The translations under genes were made by a program, and so were the position numbers. Shown in pieces: positions 45,528-56,699 of a DNA stretch of 64,000 nt. Every line of letters starts with the position of its first letter. Positions within the stretch are counted from its first letter, which is position 1. Origin of the DNA: Phallus indusiatus (lineage: Eukaryota > Basidiomycota > Agaricomycetes > Phallales > Phallaceae); assembly GCA_027605045.1 (NCBI GenBank), contig JAQFWX010000026.1, positions 124,001 to 188,000 of the forward strand, read 5' to 3'. The notes beneath the pieces are model-generated. The model was not told the DNA's origin. It ran no database searches and was given only the letters and a program-made list of their open reading frames with translations.

Positions 45528-48500
45528 GAGAGGGGGGTAAGAGCGATTTTTTTGTAATTTTTCTCCTGTGAAAATACTTTTTGAAATCGTGGACACATTG
45601 CTTTCTTCACCTCGCCTTTGTATTAGACATGTGTATGTAGAAGGACTTTGTATGTATATTTCCAAAACTCATCAATTGAAGTATGAAGATTTTACTGTCA
45701 GGATGAATCAAGTTCGCCAAAGGTTCCAACAATTCGTGAATAGAAGGATTTGCTTGTATTTCAATTACACGCATACTTGAAGAGGGTAAATAATTAACTC
45801 CGATGAGATTCAGATACCCTAATCAGGGTCGTCTCGTAATGACCGTAATGTCAGGAATCCTCAGGGACAATATGAGGACAATGCCGCCTCACGTTGATCC
45901 GCACGTTATTCTGAAAGTGAAAACTGGCTGTTCCAAAAGGGCCGCCCTTGTTTACGTTTGAATTCCAGGTTTTCACGCATGGGGGATATATATAATGTAA
46001 ATCAGGCAAAGAGTCTGGATGGTTTTGCATTGAAATTTCATAACGTTCTGGAATCAATATGAAGTATGGAGCACGAAGCATTCACCTCTTCTATTCATGG
46101 ACAGTGATACAATCAAAAAAGTCGGGATGGGAAAGACTAGGAGGAGGGAAACCCAAAAAATCTAAGTGCTGTGAGTTGAGCTCATTGAAACAAAGGTCAG
46201 TCTGAGACTGACACACGCAGAGATAGACCACATCGGAATGTTGTCCATCCTTTTGATGAATCAGATATGCATCGCTGACAACAAGGAGACCCTGAAGAGC
46301 GATCGATAGGGTCGTATTGGGAAGACGCATATGTTATGGCTTCGCTAACCAGTACTTTGGAACTCGCAAACGTAGACAAGTTCATGTGATGTAGGGGCGA
46401 TTTGAATTCGTCCAAGTGCGAATTGTGGCTGAAAGATAGACTTTTCTGTACCAACGTGCGCGTCCAACGTTCCATTGGGAGCTGCATCTGTGTATTCTTC
46501 TACTCTTTCTAACCTGGTTATTCCGTCTCAATTCACAGTATACATTACGTGAACGTTTGACTCACATGATCATCAACAATTCTGGGGGGGTTTATTGTGT
46601 CCTCAAGGGATCTTCGTTGCTCATCAGGACCACGGCAACACTCAACCGGCACTCTGATCCTCGTCCATATTCACATGTTATTGAAACAAACAGGCGCGAT
46701 AATCCTCATCGTCCAATAATCAAGTATATTTGTAAAGTTCTCAAGAATGTCATCGAATGGTCACCCGACTGTTGAATCTGTTGAATTGTTCGACATGGAC
46801 ACATGTGCCTAGATTGTTATTCGCAGCTATCGACATCAGGAAGGACATATGACAAATAGCGATATTTGTTTTGTTATTCCTAAGGGATAAAAGGTAGTCC
46901 GACCATTTATCTTTAAGGGTGGCATGGATAGCCATTCAGTTTCCACACCCGCGACTTGATTCTCGTGAGTCTTAGAAAGAAAGAATATGCGTCAAACGTA
47001 CCTGAACGGACTGATATATTTTGAATCATCGGAAAACTCCATGAAAACTAACGCTTCTCTGACTCATTGTGTAACCAAAAGAGGTTTGTAAGCCAGAATA
47101 GTACATTGATTTTGAAAGACAGTGTGAAAGAAGGTTTTTCGACCTGTCCAAATATGAAAAGGGTCCACATGAGCTTTCGGTCCGTGACAGCCTGTTCAAA
47201 CAGGCACTAAAGGTAGAATCTCAGCAGTTTAAGTCCAGACCAAGAATTGTGTTGGCACGTTTCACACCTAGTGTGATTGATATCGCATGCACGGAGGGGG
47301 GATGTCAAATTTGACATCACGATTGACTAGTGGCTGAGAAGATTGTCCACAGGGATGTTGGAAAAACGCAAATATTGGTATGTATATCGAGATGTCATAT
47401 ATATAAGCCCACTGCTTGGTTTTTTTCTTTACTAGGACAAAATCGGGATCAGCGATTTTTTCTTCTCCACAAAAGGTCCACAGCTGGGGTAGATAGATCA
47501 TGCATAGGGTACCAGTTGTGACAGGAATCACTCACAGCACATTGGTATACATACGTAGAGTAAGTAAAAGTTTGGCAGCTTCTGTCAAAATGTACCCCTT
47601 GATACGTCTGATGCGGCAATGGGACCTTCCAATCGCAGCGAGGTGGTGCCCTTAGGATTGAGTACATTCGTTTGTACAAAATCAAGGATAAGGAGGATTG
47701 TTTTCTGTTTGGAAAATAATTAAAAGGCCCAGTGTTTGAATAGAAAGTAATGAGAGGCGGTACGACGACACCGAACGCGATTTGATAGTCCGCGCGTCCC
47801 TTCCTGTCCAATCACCCAGCTTCCAGTCATCGCGAAAAAAATAAATGACTAATCGAAACGATAAACGTCCTTCCGAGTCCCTGCCGCAATGCAGGAACAT
47901 TTTCATCGGCTGAGGCTTCTCTATACCCATCATCTGACGGAAGCAAGTAGTGTATCCCGTTTCGATGACATCTAGAAAACTGATCTGTGTAAATGTAAGT
48001 TATTCCGCACTCCCCAGAAGGGAATTGAATCGAAATTGAAAATTTGATAGCCCAAGTTCGAGGCAAATTTCTTAAAAGGTTTTATGGTTCAAGACCTAAG
48101 GGACACGACTATCATACTATACCTGGTAATGTACGTGCGCGCACGTTCCATCATCGCCCGAAAGTAGGATAGCAGTCGATATCGCGCACAATAAAACGAT
48201 AAATATTCGCGATCCCTCGAAATGATCAAAATCAGTTTCGTTTTAAGCTGAGAGCATATCTCGGTTCCAAACACATTCAGGCCATCCAACAAATATCTGG
48301 AGCGCAAACTTAATATCGGTCAGTTCCTCCGATTTAGTTACATATGTAATAACAAACAAGCAGTTTCTCTGGATCACTGGACCCTTACTTATGACTTTCC
48401 GCCGCCATACGGTCAATCTGAGTGGTTGCAAATTGATTTGCTGTACAAAAATCGGTCTTACTTGAGAGTTTTTGATAGAGAGATATGACCGAGCTCAATT

Positions 48501-49049
48501 GTTTTTTATAAATTCGTATCCAATCCGCCAGTTTAGGAATTCTGCACTGCAGCCAAAAAGGAAAATAAAAACCATTCGGTGACCGACTCGGGTGAACTCA
48601 ATCTGTGGGTAAACGTTTACGCCGAAACGGAAATTGTGGCTGACCTTCAACTTAAATATACAAAGTCGACTGTCAAATACTGACAACATGACTATCAACG
48701 CATCAGTGGTAAAGTATGAAGACAGATGTGATTTAGGTTCCAATCACTTGACCTCCGGGCCTGGGGCAAGTAGAGCCGGTACAAGAATTAGTGTACTTTT
48801 TCGCGGAACGAGCTAGAATCCTAGAATCATTTTTCTTGAAGTCATCTGGAAAATTATGATTATGTATGTAGTTTGTAGGTTATATATACATATTACGTAT
48901 CTAAAAAAATTAGAGAAAATTTAAAGATTATAATTATAATTATCTATGATTGATGGTATAGATTGGAGTGAAATCGTGATATGATTGCTTTAATTAGAAT
49001 CCCGGTTAAATGGGTAGGGATTAATTTTAGAGGCCGCGATCATTGTTTT
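45528..49049. other. Gene-poor region with one doubtful gene
   Basis: 3.5 kb downstream of the Pro/Ser-rich gene. A set of minus-strand exon-like pieces at 45845-46490 is listed separately. The rest (46.5-49.0 kb) shows only short, unpersuasive frames, and no RNA gene or mobile element was recognised. Confidence 0.5.
45845..46490 (-). pseudogene. Uncharacterised spliced gene or gene remnant
   Basis: Minus-strand reading gives protein-like blocks. Near 46360-46480 it reads AAPNGTLDAHVGTEKSIFQ and PQFALGRIQIAPTSHELVYV, followed by a GTACTG donor. Near 46200-46290, after a CTTCAG acceptor, it reads GLLVVSDAYLIHQKDGQHSD and VVYLCV. Near 45870-46060 it reads RYEISMQNHPDSLPDLHYIY and GGPFGTASFHFQNNVRINVR before a stop. 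The blocks look coding, with similar motifs VYVCEF and VYLCV, but the first two do not join in phase with the visible GT-AG signals. I found no clear start. It is either a decaying gene or one with splice sites I cannot identify. The family is not recognised. Confidence 0.3.
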
Positions 49050-50245
49050 TCAAGCGGCATTTGGTCGAAAACCAGTTTGATTCGACTTGGGTTTCTTGAG
49101 CGTTACCCATTTGTGTTCCCTGATCTCATAGCGGTTAGGACCTAGGTACCGGGGGGTGAGGAAACTCCAGTCTAAGCAACCAGACATCCAACTTTGTAAC
49201 CCGTGGAAAAAGCCCTCGAGATCTTTATCTACCCTCGGCCCGTAAGAAGGGAAGCTCGCCTTAACTTTTTGATATGTCTGGATAGCGTTGATACACAACT
49301 CTCCTACGCGATCAACGGCGCTTTGTAGGTCTAAGTTGTATTTCTTCATCATAACGGTGACCATATTGTGCTCATCACCACGTGCTTGCTCGACATTGAA
49401 CGAAAAGATATCCTGATTAATTTTCCGTTGAGATAAATACCTCAATCCGAGTGCTGAGATCACTTACATTTGAAAATGCAACAAAGTCATTGACGCAATT
49501 TTTCATCGTGATCATCGAGGGATGTGAGAGGACTTCCTCGGGAAGCTCCATATCCAAAGAATACTCGATAATGTCAAACAGTGGTTTACAACCACTGCTA
49601 AGACGTCGATGTTCAATATATTCTTGGAGCTCTGGGACGGCACCACTGGCTCGATATTGGGCTTGCAAGTGAACAGCGATGAGATATTGTTCGACGTTCT
49701 CCACAATTCGAGCTTGGACAGCAGGAGTAGCACCAGCCGACATTCTCGACCAATAACTATTCAAAGACGTAATGAGCGAGTGATCAGGAATAGCAAACAA
49801 GTTTTGCTTACTCTCTGGTCAATTTTGAGCAGTCGGGCTCAATAATTGGTTGCTCCTTTCCTTTGCAGCTCGTGGGTTTGTAATTCTCAGGAAAGGCCAT
49901 AGCGTTCATGACGATATCCGAGAAAACCTCGGCATCTCGAGTTGCAAGGTCATCCGAAAGGTCGTCAAGGAGGAAAAGTGTAATCATGAAGTCGCACACT
50001 AGGCGAAAGCGTTCGTCGTCTGCGTGGTTGTAGCAGAAGGCAGCCAATTGGCCAGCCCCAAGCTGTCCAATTGTTTTCCGGAGGAGAGGTGTCATTACTC
50101 GGGAATTGTCTTGAACCCATTTCTCCGATGCCGCTGCAGTCGCGTCGCCATGTTTATGGTAGATGGCGGGATAGGGACAATGAGACCACAAATCAGGGAG
50201 TAGGAAGCCGTTTTGCTTGGAGGAAGTTGTGTAAGAAGTGGACAT
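49050..50245 (-). CDS. Sesquiterpene synthase (class I terpene cyclase)
   Basis: Cyclises farnesyl diphosphate to a sesquiterpene hydrocarbon or alcohol in the cytosol. Three exons, 50245-49812, 49756-49468 and 49412-49050, with GTAAGC and GTAAGT introns, give 361 residues. The N-terminal FLLPDLWSHCPYPAIYH is typical of basidiomycete cyclases. The metal-binding aspartate motif is DDLSD (94-98, within FLLDDLSDDL), and the NSE motif is N241-D-I-F-S245-F-N-V-E249, with the intron splitting it between N241 and D242. The conserved C-terminal Arg-Tyr lies in GPNRYEIREHKW. Length and motif spacing are normal, so the enzyme should be active; the product cannot be told from sequence. No P450 or other tailoring gene lies within 6 kb on either side, apart from the questin-oxidase-like gene 6.5 kb away. 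The upstream TATAAAAG suggests a regulated promoter. Confidence 0.95.
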
Positions 50246-52253
50246 GCTGATTGAGGAAGTGTTAAGGATGTTGAGGAAAATAAGATGATTGTGATTTACT
50301 GTGTGCCAGATGAAGTCAGACGGACTGGCTTTTATATCCATAACTCCGTCAGGTTTTCTCCTGTGCATTAGGAGGACAGAATAGGCAAACCATCTCCAAT
50401 GTGTATTTCATTGTCGACCTCATGGAATTCCTACGATCATAGTTGAGTCCGAGTCAACGGGCGCCGCATGTAATCATATGGAGCAGAGGGCCGAATACAA
50501 TGCAGCCCTATAGGACACAATGAAAAAAAGGGACGGTGTTGAAAATGGTATTCCGAAATTTCCGGTAAGAAAAGAAAATAGTATGCTGGGACCAGACCTG
50601 CATGAAAGCGCGTTGACTAACACACTGCAAAACGCGGAGCATAACCTAAGGCCGACGGTGTCCATTTTGATACGCTTATGAAATCAAAAGCCAGAATCAA
50701 GCAAGTCATTCCGGAACAAGGTTTCGACATATAAAGAAAAGTGCCCTTTATAATTATCCGTGACATAGTCGGTCTAGCATGCGTGGGTATATCCAGGCTA
50801 CCACGGAAACGAAGCTGGAGCGTCAAATTGAAAGCAGGAGCGCCGATCGACACAGTTGATGACGCCGGAAGCGATTTGACCTTCAAAACGACCAATATTG
50901 TCCTTCCAAGGTGGAACGGAAGTCCCTTAACCCGTTGATCATACGTGGCGGGACTGTTAACAGACCGTGCGAAAGTTGGCCTGGTATTTGTTTTTGTTTT
51001 TTTTTATCTTAGGGTTGTCCAGCAGTGCCCAAAACATCCGGTATTTGAAACCGACTGGGATCGTTTATAGGACTTTTTTTGTTTGGGGTACTTTTCTGGC
51101 ACCTGAAGATCACTGAGGCCTGAGGTAAACTGAGTGAACGGAAGTGGTAATGAAAGTATAATAAAATAAAAAGCTACCAGTTAGATAGGGAGCAGATTTC
51201 TTTCAAATTGAAAAGCTCGATCTTCTCAACTTTCAGCAAAGGGATTGATTTTAGCATCGAAGGATATGGGTCTGGTGCAAAGCTGAAGTGAGTCATTCTT
51301 GATTATGCAATGTTCTCACGCATCTGCCGGGACCTGCCGCTCCGGGGATCCAATTATTGAACAGCGCATTCTTGGCGCATTCGTGCCCAATGTAAATTCT
51401 CATCTCATCTCAAGGGTTTTCTATCAACGATGAAAGCTATGCTTTCCAGCTGTTTCATTGATTTTCGTCCCGGCGTGCCAGTTGTTCGGAGAATTTACTT
51501 CCTTTGAATATTAAGCGACGAGACTCTAACAACCGGCTGAATTCCACGAATTCAACCCTGAGTGTTTATCCGAAAAGCTCAATCATATTGACTCATTTTA
51601 TGATATGCAGTAAACGCTAAAACCTAACAAATACTATCCACCTTGTTATTCACATAGGTTTTGCTCCACCTCGAAAGTTCATTCTGTGAGTCAAAATCAA
51701 TCAGAACAATAAACTGGCTTTTCACAGAAAAAAACTGCAAAAGGAAAATTTTTCCCCCTTGGATTGTTCGTGAATAATGCTGTGAAATCTTGTAAGTATC
51801 TATTTAGGTGGTCATGCTCCCACGAGGATGTTCTACTTTCCAACGGTTTGGCCCGTCAAGCTCAAGGCTCTACTCTACGTTCTTTGATGATCCACACAGT
51901 GCATCGAAATCTATCATGATATTTGCTGTGATGTCGTCTTGACATGACATGGCATATCAACTGAATTTACCGGTACCGTTCATTTTCCAGACGTTGCTAT
52001 GGTATTCAACGACTGTTTCTGCTTAAGGCAAAATGAGCGTTCAGTTATGAAAATTTCTCAAGCTATTCTATACCGGTAACGCGACAAGACGGCTATGCAT
52101 CACATTGAATAATCTGACAGCTGTTTGTCAGTTGATCCACCGGTGAAAAGGCACAGCCGGAAGACGCTTACTACGCGAGTTGAGGTGTTTTTTTCTCATC
52201 TTTCTTTTCGAAAGAAACTTCCACATTCGTTTTACCTCACTTTTGGACCCACC
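50246..52253. other. Divergent intergenic region
   Basis: 2 kb between the terpene synthase start (minus) and the membrane protein start (plus). Both strands are open at 50617-50938, with protein-like composition (plus strand SVKLKAGAPIDTVDDAGSDL, minus strand FRGSLDIPTHARPTM), but no splice context or family could be found. The rest is empty. The promoters of both flanking genes must lie here. Confidence 0.5.
50329..50336 (-). promoter_or_regulatory. TATA-box-like element of the terpene synthase gene
   Basis: TATAAAAG on the minus strand, ending 84 bp upstream of the ATG at 50245, at the usual distance for a fungal TATA box. Confidence 0.45.
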
Positions 52254-53777
52254 ATGCTTCACTCCTTTTTATTTTTTTGTCTAGTACAACTTTGCGTGGT
52301 CGTTTTAAGCCAGCAAAGCCAGCCACTCACTTTTGTCAATCCTTCCGCGTACGCCTTAAGCATATCAAGCAGCTATAAAGCTCCACTAATCTGTTATTAG
52401 GACTTCTTTAATTCAATGTGGTACGTTTTTAGACGCTTATAGTGTTCGCTTTGAAGTCAATTTGGCGACTGAATCCAGCTACTATACCGATGTCAGTGAT
52501 CAGTTATATTTTCATGCTCAAAGACCGCACCAGCTAATATTGATTCTGCTCATAGCAAATGGAATGGTGGAGCTTCGCCCTTTTCACTAATCATCAGCAC
52601 AGGTATTTGTGACTCACCCCTTGCAATTACTAACTGGGGGCTCATTGAAACACAGTTGACACTCCCAACTCCACATTTGAACAGGTTAGTCTAGCTAGCA
52701 TGTGTCGTTGACTAGTGTTTCTTGATAATACCTGATGCATTGTACGACAGACTGAAGATACTCTGACGATTGATAGCTCCCCTTCAAATTGGACAGTCGA
52801 CCTCCCTGCGGGAACATCCTTGCAAGTTCAATTTCCTAGATACACCTATTTTACTACGTCTCTTACACAATTTTAGCACCATAATTGTGGAAGATAATAA
52901 CGGGGTTTCTGTTCAATCTGGAAATCTTACTGTTTTGCCCTCTACAAATACCAGGTTGCATTTTATCTTCCTATCTTTCGTGCAGCGCTCTAACAATTGG
53001 ACAGTTGTCTTGATGATTCGTCAGACGACCCTCCACCGGATGCTTCCCCGACGTCTCCCCACCGTGATCCCACAAAATCACAGACTTTGCAAACTAATAG
53101 TCAAAGTTCTTCACCAATCTCATCCAATAGCGTTTCTAAGGGACAATCGGGTTCTGGTACTCCTCGGTACGCGTGCAAGTTTTATGACACATGATTGATT
53201 TTCCCCATCGGTTGCTTCCCTCAGAAATTCGCACACAGCAATTATTGCGGGGTCAGTCGGAGCGGGCGTGGTTATAATTGTCACAGCTGCAATTTCCCTT
53301 ACTATTTATTTTAAAAGAAGACGGTCCCGAACTCATCTAACTGGCCGAGAGAACGTCGTCCGAGCCTTCGGCAATGATACCGCTGGGTTCGATGGCGATG
53401 AGGACCCAGCTTTGGTTGCGGACCCATTCGTATACCAACCTGCTGCAAAATCCGAAGTGAGCCTGAATGAAAGCGAAACTCGACAAGGGACCAATAGTTT
53501 CTCGATTCGATCGGCGCAGGTTTTTACGAATCGGGCCTCAAAAAAGGGCGAAAGAGATCTTCCAACAATTCATGTTACTCCGCCCAAAGATAACCCCTCG
53601 TCTCACTTACAGGACGATGATATAGAGCGGTTGGCAGCACGTATGGTGGCCATGATGTCTTCAGGGAGAATGTCAGAACAAGCTTGGTCACCGAATCACA
53701 GGACAGCCGACGACGACGACGACGACGACGATCTTCCTGCTCCGCCAATGTATAAGGATGTAACCCGGACCAATTAG
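52254..53777 (+). CDS. Secreted-domain type I membrane protein, GC-AG intron inferred
   Basis: Starts with a signal peptide (MLHSFLFFCLVQLCVVVLS). Small exons then encode an extracellular beta-type domain: KWNGGASPFSLIIST, VDTPNSTFEQTEDTLTIDSS, NWTVDLPAGTS and TIIVEDNNGVSVQSGNLTVL. A Ser/Thr/Pro-rich stalk follows (DDSSDDPPPDASPTSP), then a single helix IIAGSVGAGVVIIVTAAISL and a basic stop-transfer FKRRRSR, and a cytosolic tail with an Asp run near the end (53777). One intron (52822-52876) needs a GC donor, TT|GCAAGT, to keep phase; it restores AGTSFTIIVED. Agaricomycetes carry many such proteins with a short beta-sandwich ectodomain and one helix; their function is unknown, perhaps wall sensing or adhesion. 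Other exon borders were read with GT-AG signals; intron sizes range from about 50 to 130 bp. Confidence 0.75.
53709..53732. repeat. GAC trinucleotide repeat
   Basis: Eight consecutive GAC codons in the cytosolic tail of the preceding gene, encoding an Asp run; a likely length-variable microsatellite. Confidence 0.9.
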
Positions 53778-54341
53778 TGATTACAGTCACATCAATCATG
53801 AAAAGCGAGACAGACAGGGACGATCACTTTCTGTTATTCTCGCTCTGGGTGGCTTGAGTTGTAATTGTTGTATTTTCCCCAAGTTTTCCTCTCTGAACCG
53901 GTTCAATGCATCTCCGAAGAACTCTGTATTGATTTTAATTAATTTACTTGGTGTGCCATGTAATGGGACGTGTAATATCTCGAGCACGCTGAAATCATTA
54001 GTTTTACATCTAAGAAAATCGGACCCCGAGTTGGCCGGAGAGATTTAAGAAGATGTTCTTTTCCTTTGACTATGAACTTGCCTCCTACCACGTTGTGAAC
54101 AGTGAAAACAGCGAGCTCGCAACAAACTTGAGAGGCGGCACCAGCGTCGGCACATTCCGTTCCCACTGGCTGAGGCTTACATGGGCGTAAATAGTTCCTT
54201 ATGGGCGTCAGCCGAACTTCGCCCGGGGCCGGGATCCCAGAAAGTCATATGCTTTTGCTTCCAAGACGTCTCGTCAAACATTCATTGGTTTCGTGCCCGT
54301 TCCACGACATTGGTAAACTCCACCCTTAGGAGTTGACCACC
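53778..54341. other. Intergenic region, no gene seen
   Basis: 3' flank of the membrane protein gene and promoter of the F-box gene. A CCACC precedes the next ATG at 54342. Nothing else recognised. Confidence 0.6.
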
Positions 54342-56506
54342 ATGCCATCACCTCAGGACAACCTCACAGTCACTGTCATTCACGCGGTGCAGAACTTGAC
54401 CAGTATACAAAAAGCCGACTTCCTGCTTCGGACGGCACTAGGAATGATTGAGAACGGAAGGTGTGTTTATCAAATCGCTTCTGCAGTGTAACGAAGAGGT
54501 GCCATATCGCGTTATCAGATACGGAGAGGAGGTTGAACGATACCTTGAGGTGTTTTTATCCACCCCGGGCATAGGCAAAGAAGATACATCGAAGGCGCTG
54601 TTGGCCCGAGGGAAAGCTCGGCGCATTGCCGCAGATAAACTACTAACACGATCCCACCAAGGTATGGCCTTTGTCTGTCATGAGACTAGCTACTGTATTG
54701 ATGACAAACACCAGACTTCTTGACTGTGGCCAGATTGGATCCGACCCAGGAGCCCGTTGTAGCTCAGATTCAACGAGACTTTCCAGTAGGCAAAGATCGT
54801 TTTCAATAACGCTTGATCTTATGTTGTAACTTTAGTCGGTCTATTACAACGTTCCTGCGTATCGTCGAGTGCCACCGGAAGTATGGGAGTTGGTAGCATC
54901 ACACATACCCCGATTTCATTTACGAACCTGGCTCAGGATTTCAAGGTTCCACCGGGGCATTGCGCGACGGCTAATATTTCGAACAATAGATGTGTATTTC
55001 GGCGACGACGAAGACATTGACAATGTCAATCGTGGACTAGACATCTTCGACCAAGTGAAAAGAGATCCCTCTTTTGCAAGACTGATTAAAACCCTTCGAA
55101 TACACTGGAGCTACGAAGACGAACACCTGATGGACTTGATAAAACGTACGAGACTTCGCTGTCATGTTACCGCGTAATACATACAAAACTTACGGCTACC
55201 TTCCCTTTTTGATCAGGTTTATTCCGTGAAGCCTTACCCGCTTTCACTGCCCTTACTGAGTTTGAATGGATCGGATACCCGGAGATGAAGGAAGACATGG
55301 TTAAATCTATTTTGGCATCGCACGCCAATCTTCATAGTATGGCTCTCGTGTAAGCCATGTCTATTTTTATTTTTTTTTTACAACTCAACATCTCAATACA
55401 TGCAAACCCAAATTAGCGGGTGGCATTTCGATGCGATAGGAGTTTCCAAGTTTCGGAATCTTCGTCGGTTCACATTGCGGGCCGAGGATGACGACGGAGA
55501 CGCCGAAATGGAGGAAGTGAAATACGTTCTAGACAACAACAAAGATAACCTCAACAAACTAACACTTGGCGCCTATCTCATGCGCAAACACTCTTGGGAT
55601 GCCGCCTTTCGATCTAATACAATACAAAACCTTACCCATTTGGACCTTGTCGATACCCGGCTATCACAGTTTGTTTTAACTCGAATCACGCACGCTCAAA
55701 ACCTACGGTCACTAACTCTTCACGGAACGTTTGAATCTCCAGCTCCAGCAACGGTGATATTTGCAAGCGACCATGTCATCAACGGGCAACACACTCTGCT
55801 TCCCTACTTGGAGTCTTTCCGGTTTATTATGGTTGGACATGAGGATGAACTAAACCTATTTCAGAGCGTCGTATCATTCTTGCGCAGCAGGTCGTTGATT
55901 AGGCGTCTTGATCTCGGTGACTGCCCCTGGGACCTCGTCAAGAAGCTGTTACCCAGCTTAACGGAACTAAGAACCCTTCGAGTTCGGATACCCAAATTTG
56001 ACGAAACAATTGCGCAAGATCTCGTAGGACTCGTTCCTCCCAGTATGACTGCGATGCACGTGTCAGTTATGCTATCCGATCAACCCATTGTACGTTTGGC
56101 TTGTTTTAACATCTAGATTGCGACGCTCATCGTAGTACTGTTTGTTTAGAACGCCTATGCACCCTACTTTGCGCGATTCTACAATCTTTCTATGTTGCAT
56201 CTAGCATCCATGGCAGTCCGAAGACCTCAGCATCACACGGATCGTGACTCTCACCTGTGCGAAATTTGGTTGGCGCAAGTGAAATCTATCCCCGTGATAT
56301 TACCGAGCGTCGATTTTGTAGGATGGCATGGCGAACATTACGTCGTTGTTCGGGATGGTCAGAAAGGCGTTGTTGAATTAAAAGAACTCCCTGCCAGACG
56401 ACGCCTTGATTGTGGTAATGGGGTCGACTTAGGTGGAGAAGATGCCGCGTGGTTGGAAAGAAAAGATATTCCCATCGATTTTGAGCGATCGGGTCTGGAG
56501 AATTAG
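54342..56506 (+). CDS. F-box-like protein with leucine-rich-type repeats
   Basis: Probable substrate receptor of an SCF ubiquitin ligase. The F-box-like element is at 54869-54990: RVPPEVWELVASHIPRFHLR followed by TWLRISRFHRGIARRLIFRT. It is preceded by a helical segment (LLARGKARRIAADKLLTRSH, then DFLTVARLDPTQEPVV). C-terminal exons show repeated L-xx-L-xL patterns (NLRRFTLRAE, NLTHLDLVDTRLS, NLRSLTLHGTF), as expected for leucine-rich substrate-binding repeats. The end reads FERSGLEN at 56506. Introns were placed at 54662-54714, 54772-54837, about 55149-55216, 55350-55415 and 56096-56150. The start is uncertain: the ATG at 54342 gives a good first segment ending ALGMIENGR, but this frame does not join the next block (CNEEVPYRVIRYGEE) with a normal GT-AG intron. 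Either a frameshift or a non-canonical intron lies near 54435-54486. Confidence 0.7.
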
Positions 56507-56699
56507 CGGATATTTTATTTTATGGATACATATTTATTCTGCTCTGCTTTTGGTATCGTCCAAATTTCATCTTTGTTTATATTCTTCATGCTTCGCTGTC
56601 ATAAAACGACCCATATCGGGTTACATATACTAGTACAAATACAACTTGAATCAACTGAACACAAAAAGCATATTCAAATTCAGTTTTCATTCCCTTCAC

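Noticed and set aside
50617..50938. Both-strand open reading frames upstream of the terpene synthase
   Set aside because: Protein-like composition on both strands cannot be resolved and no start, splice or family supports either; kept only as a note.
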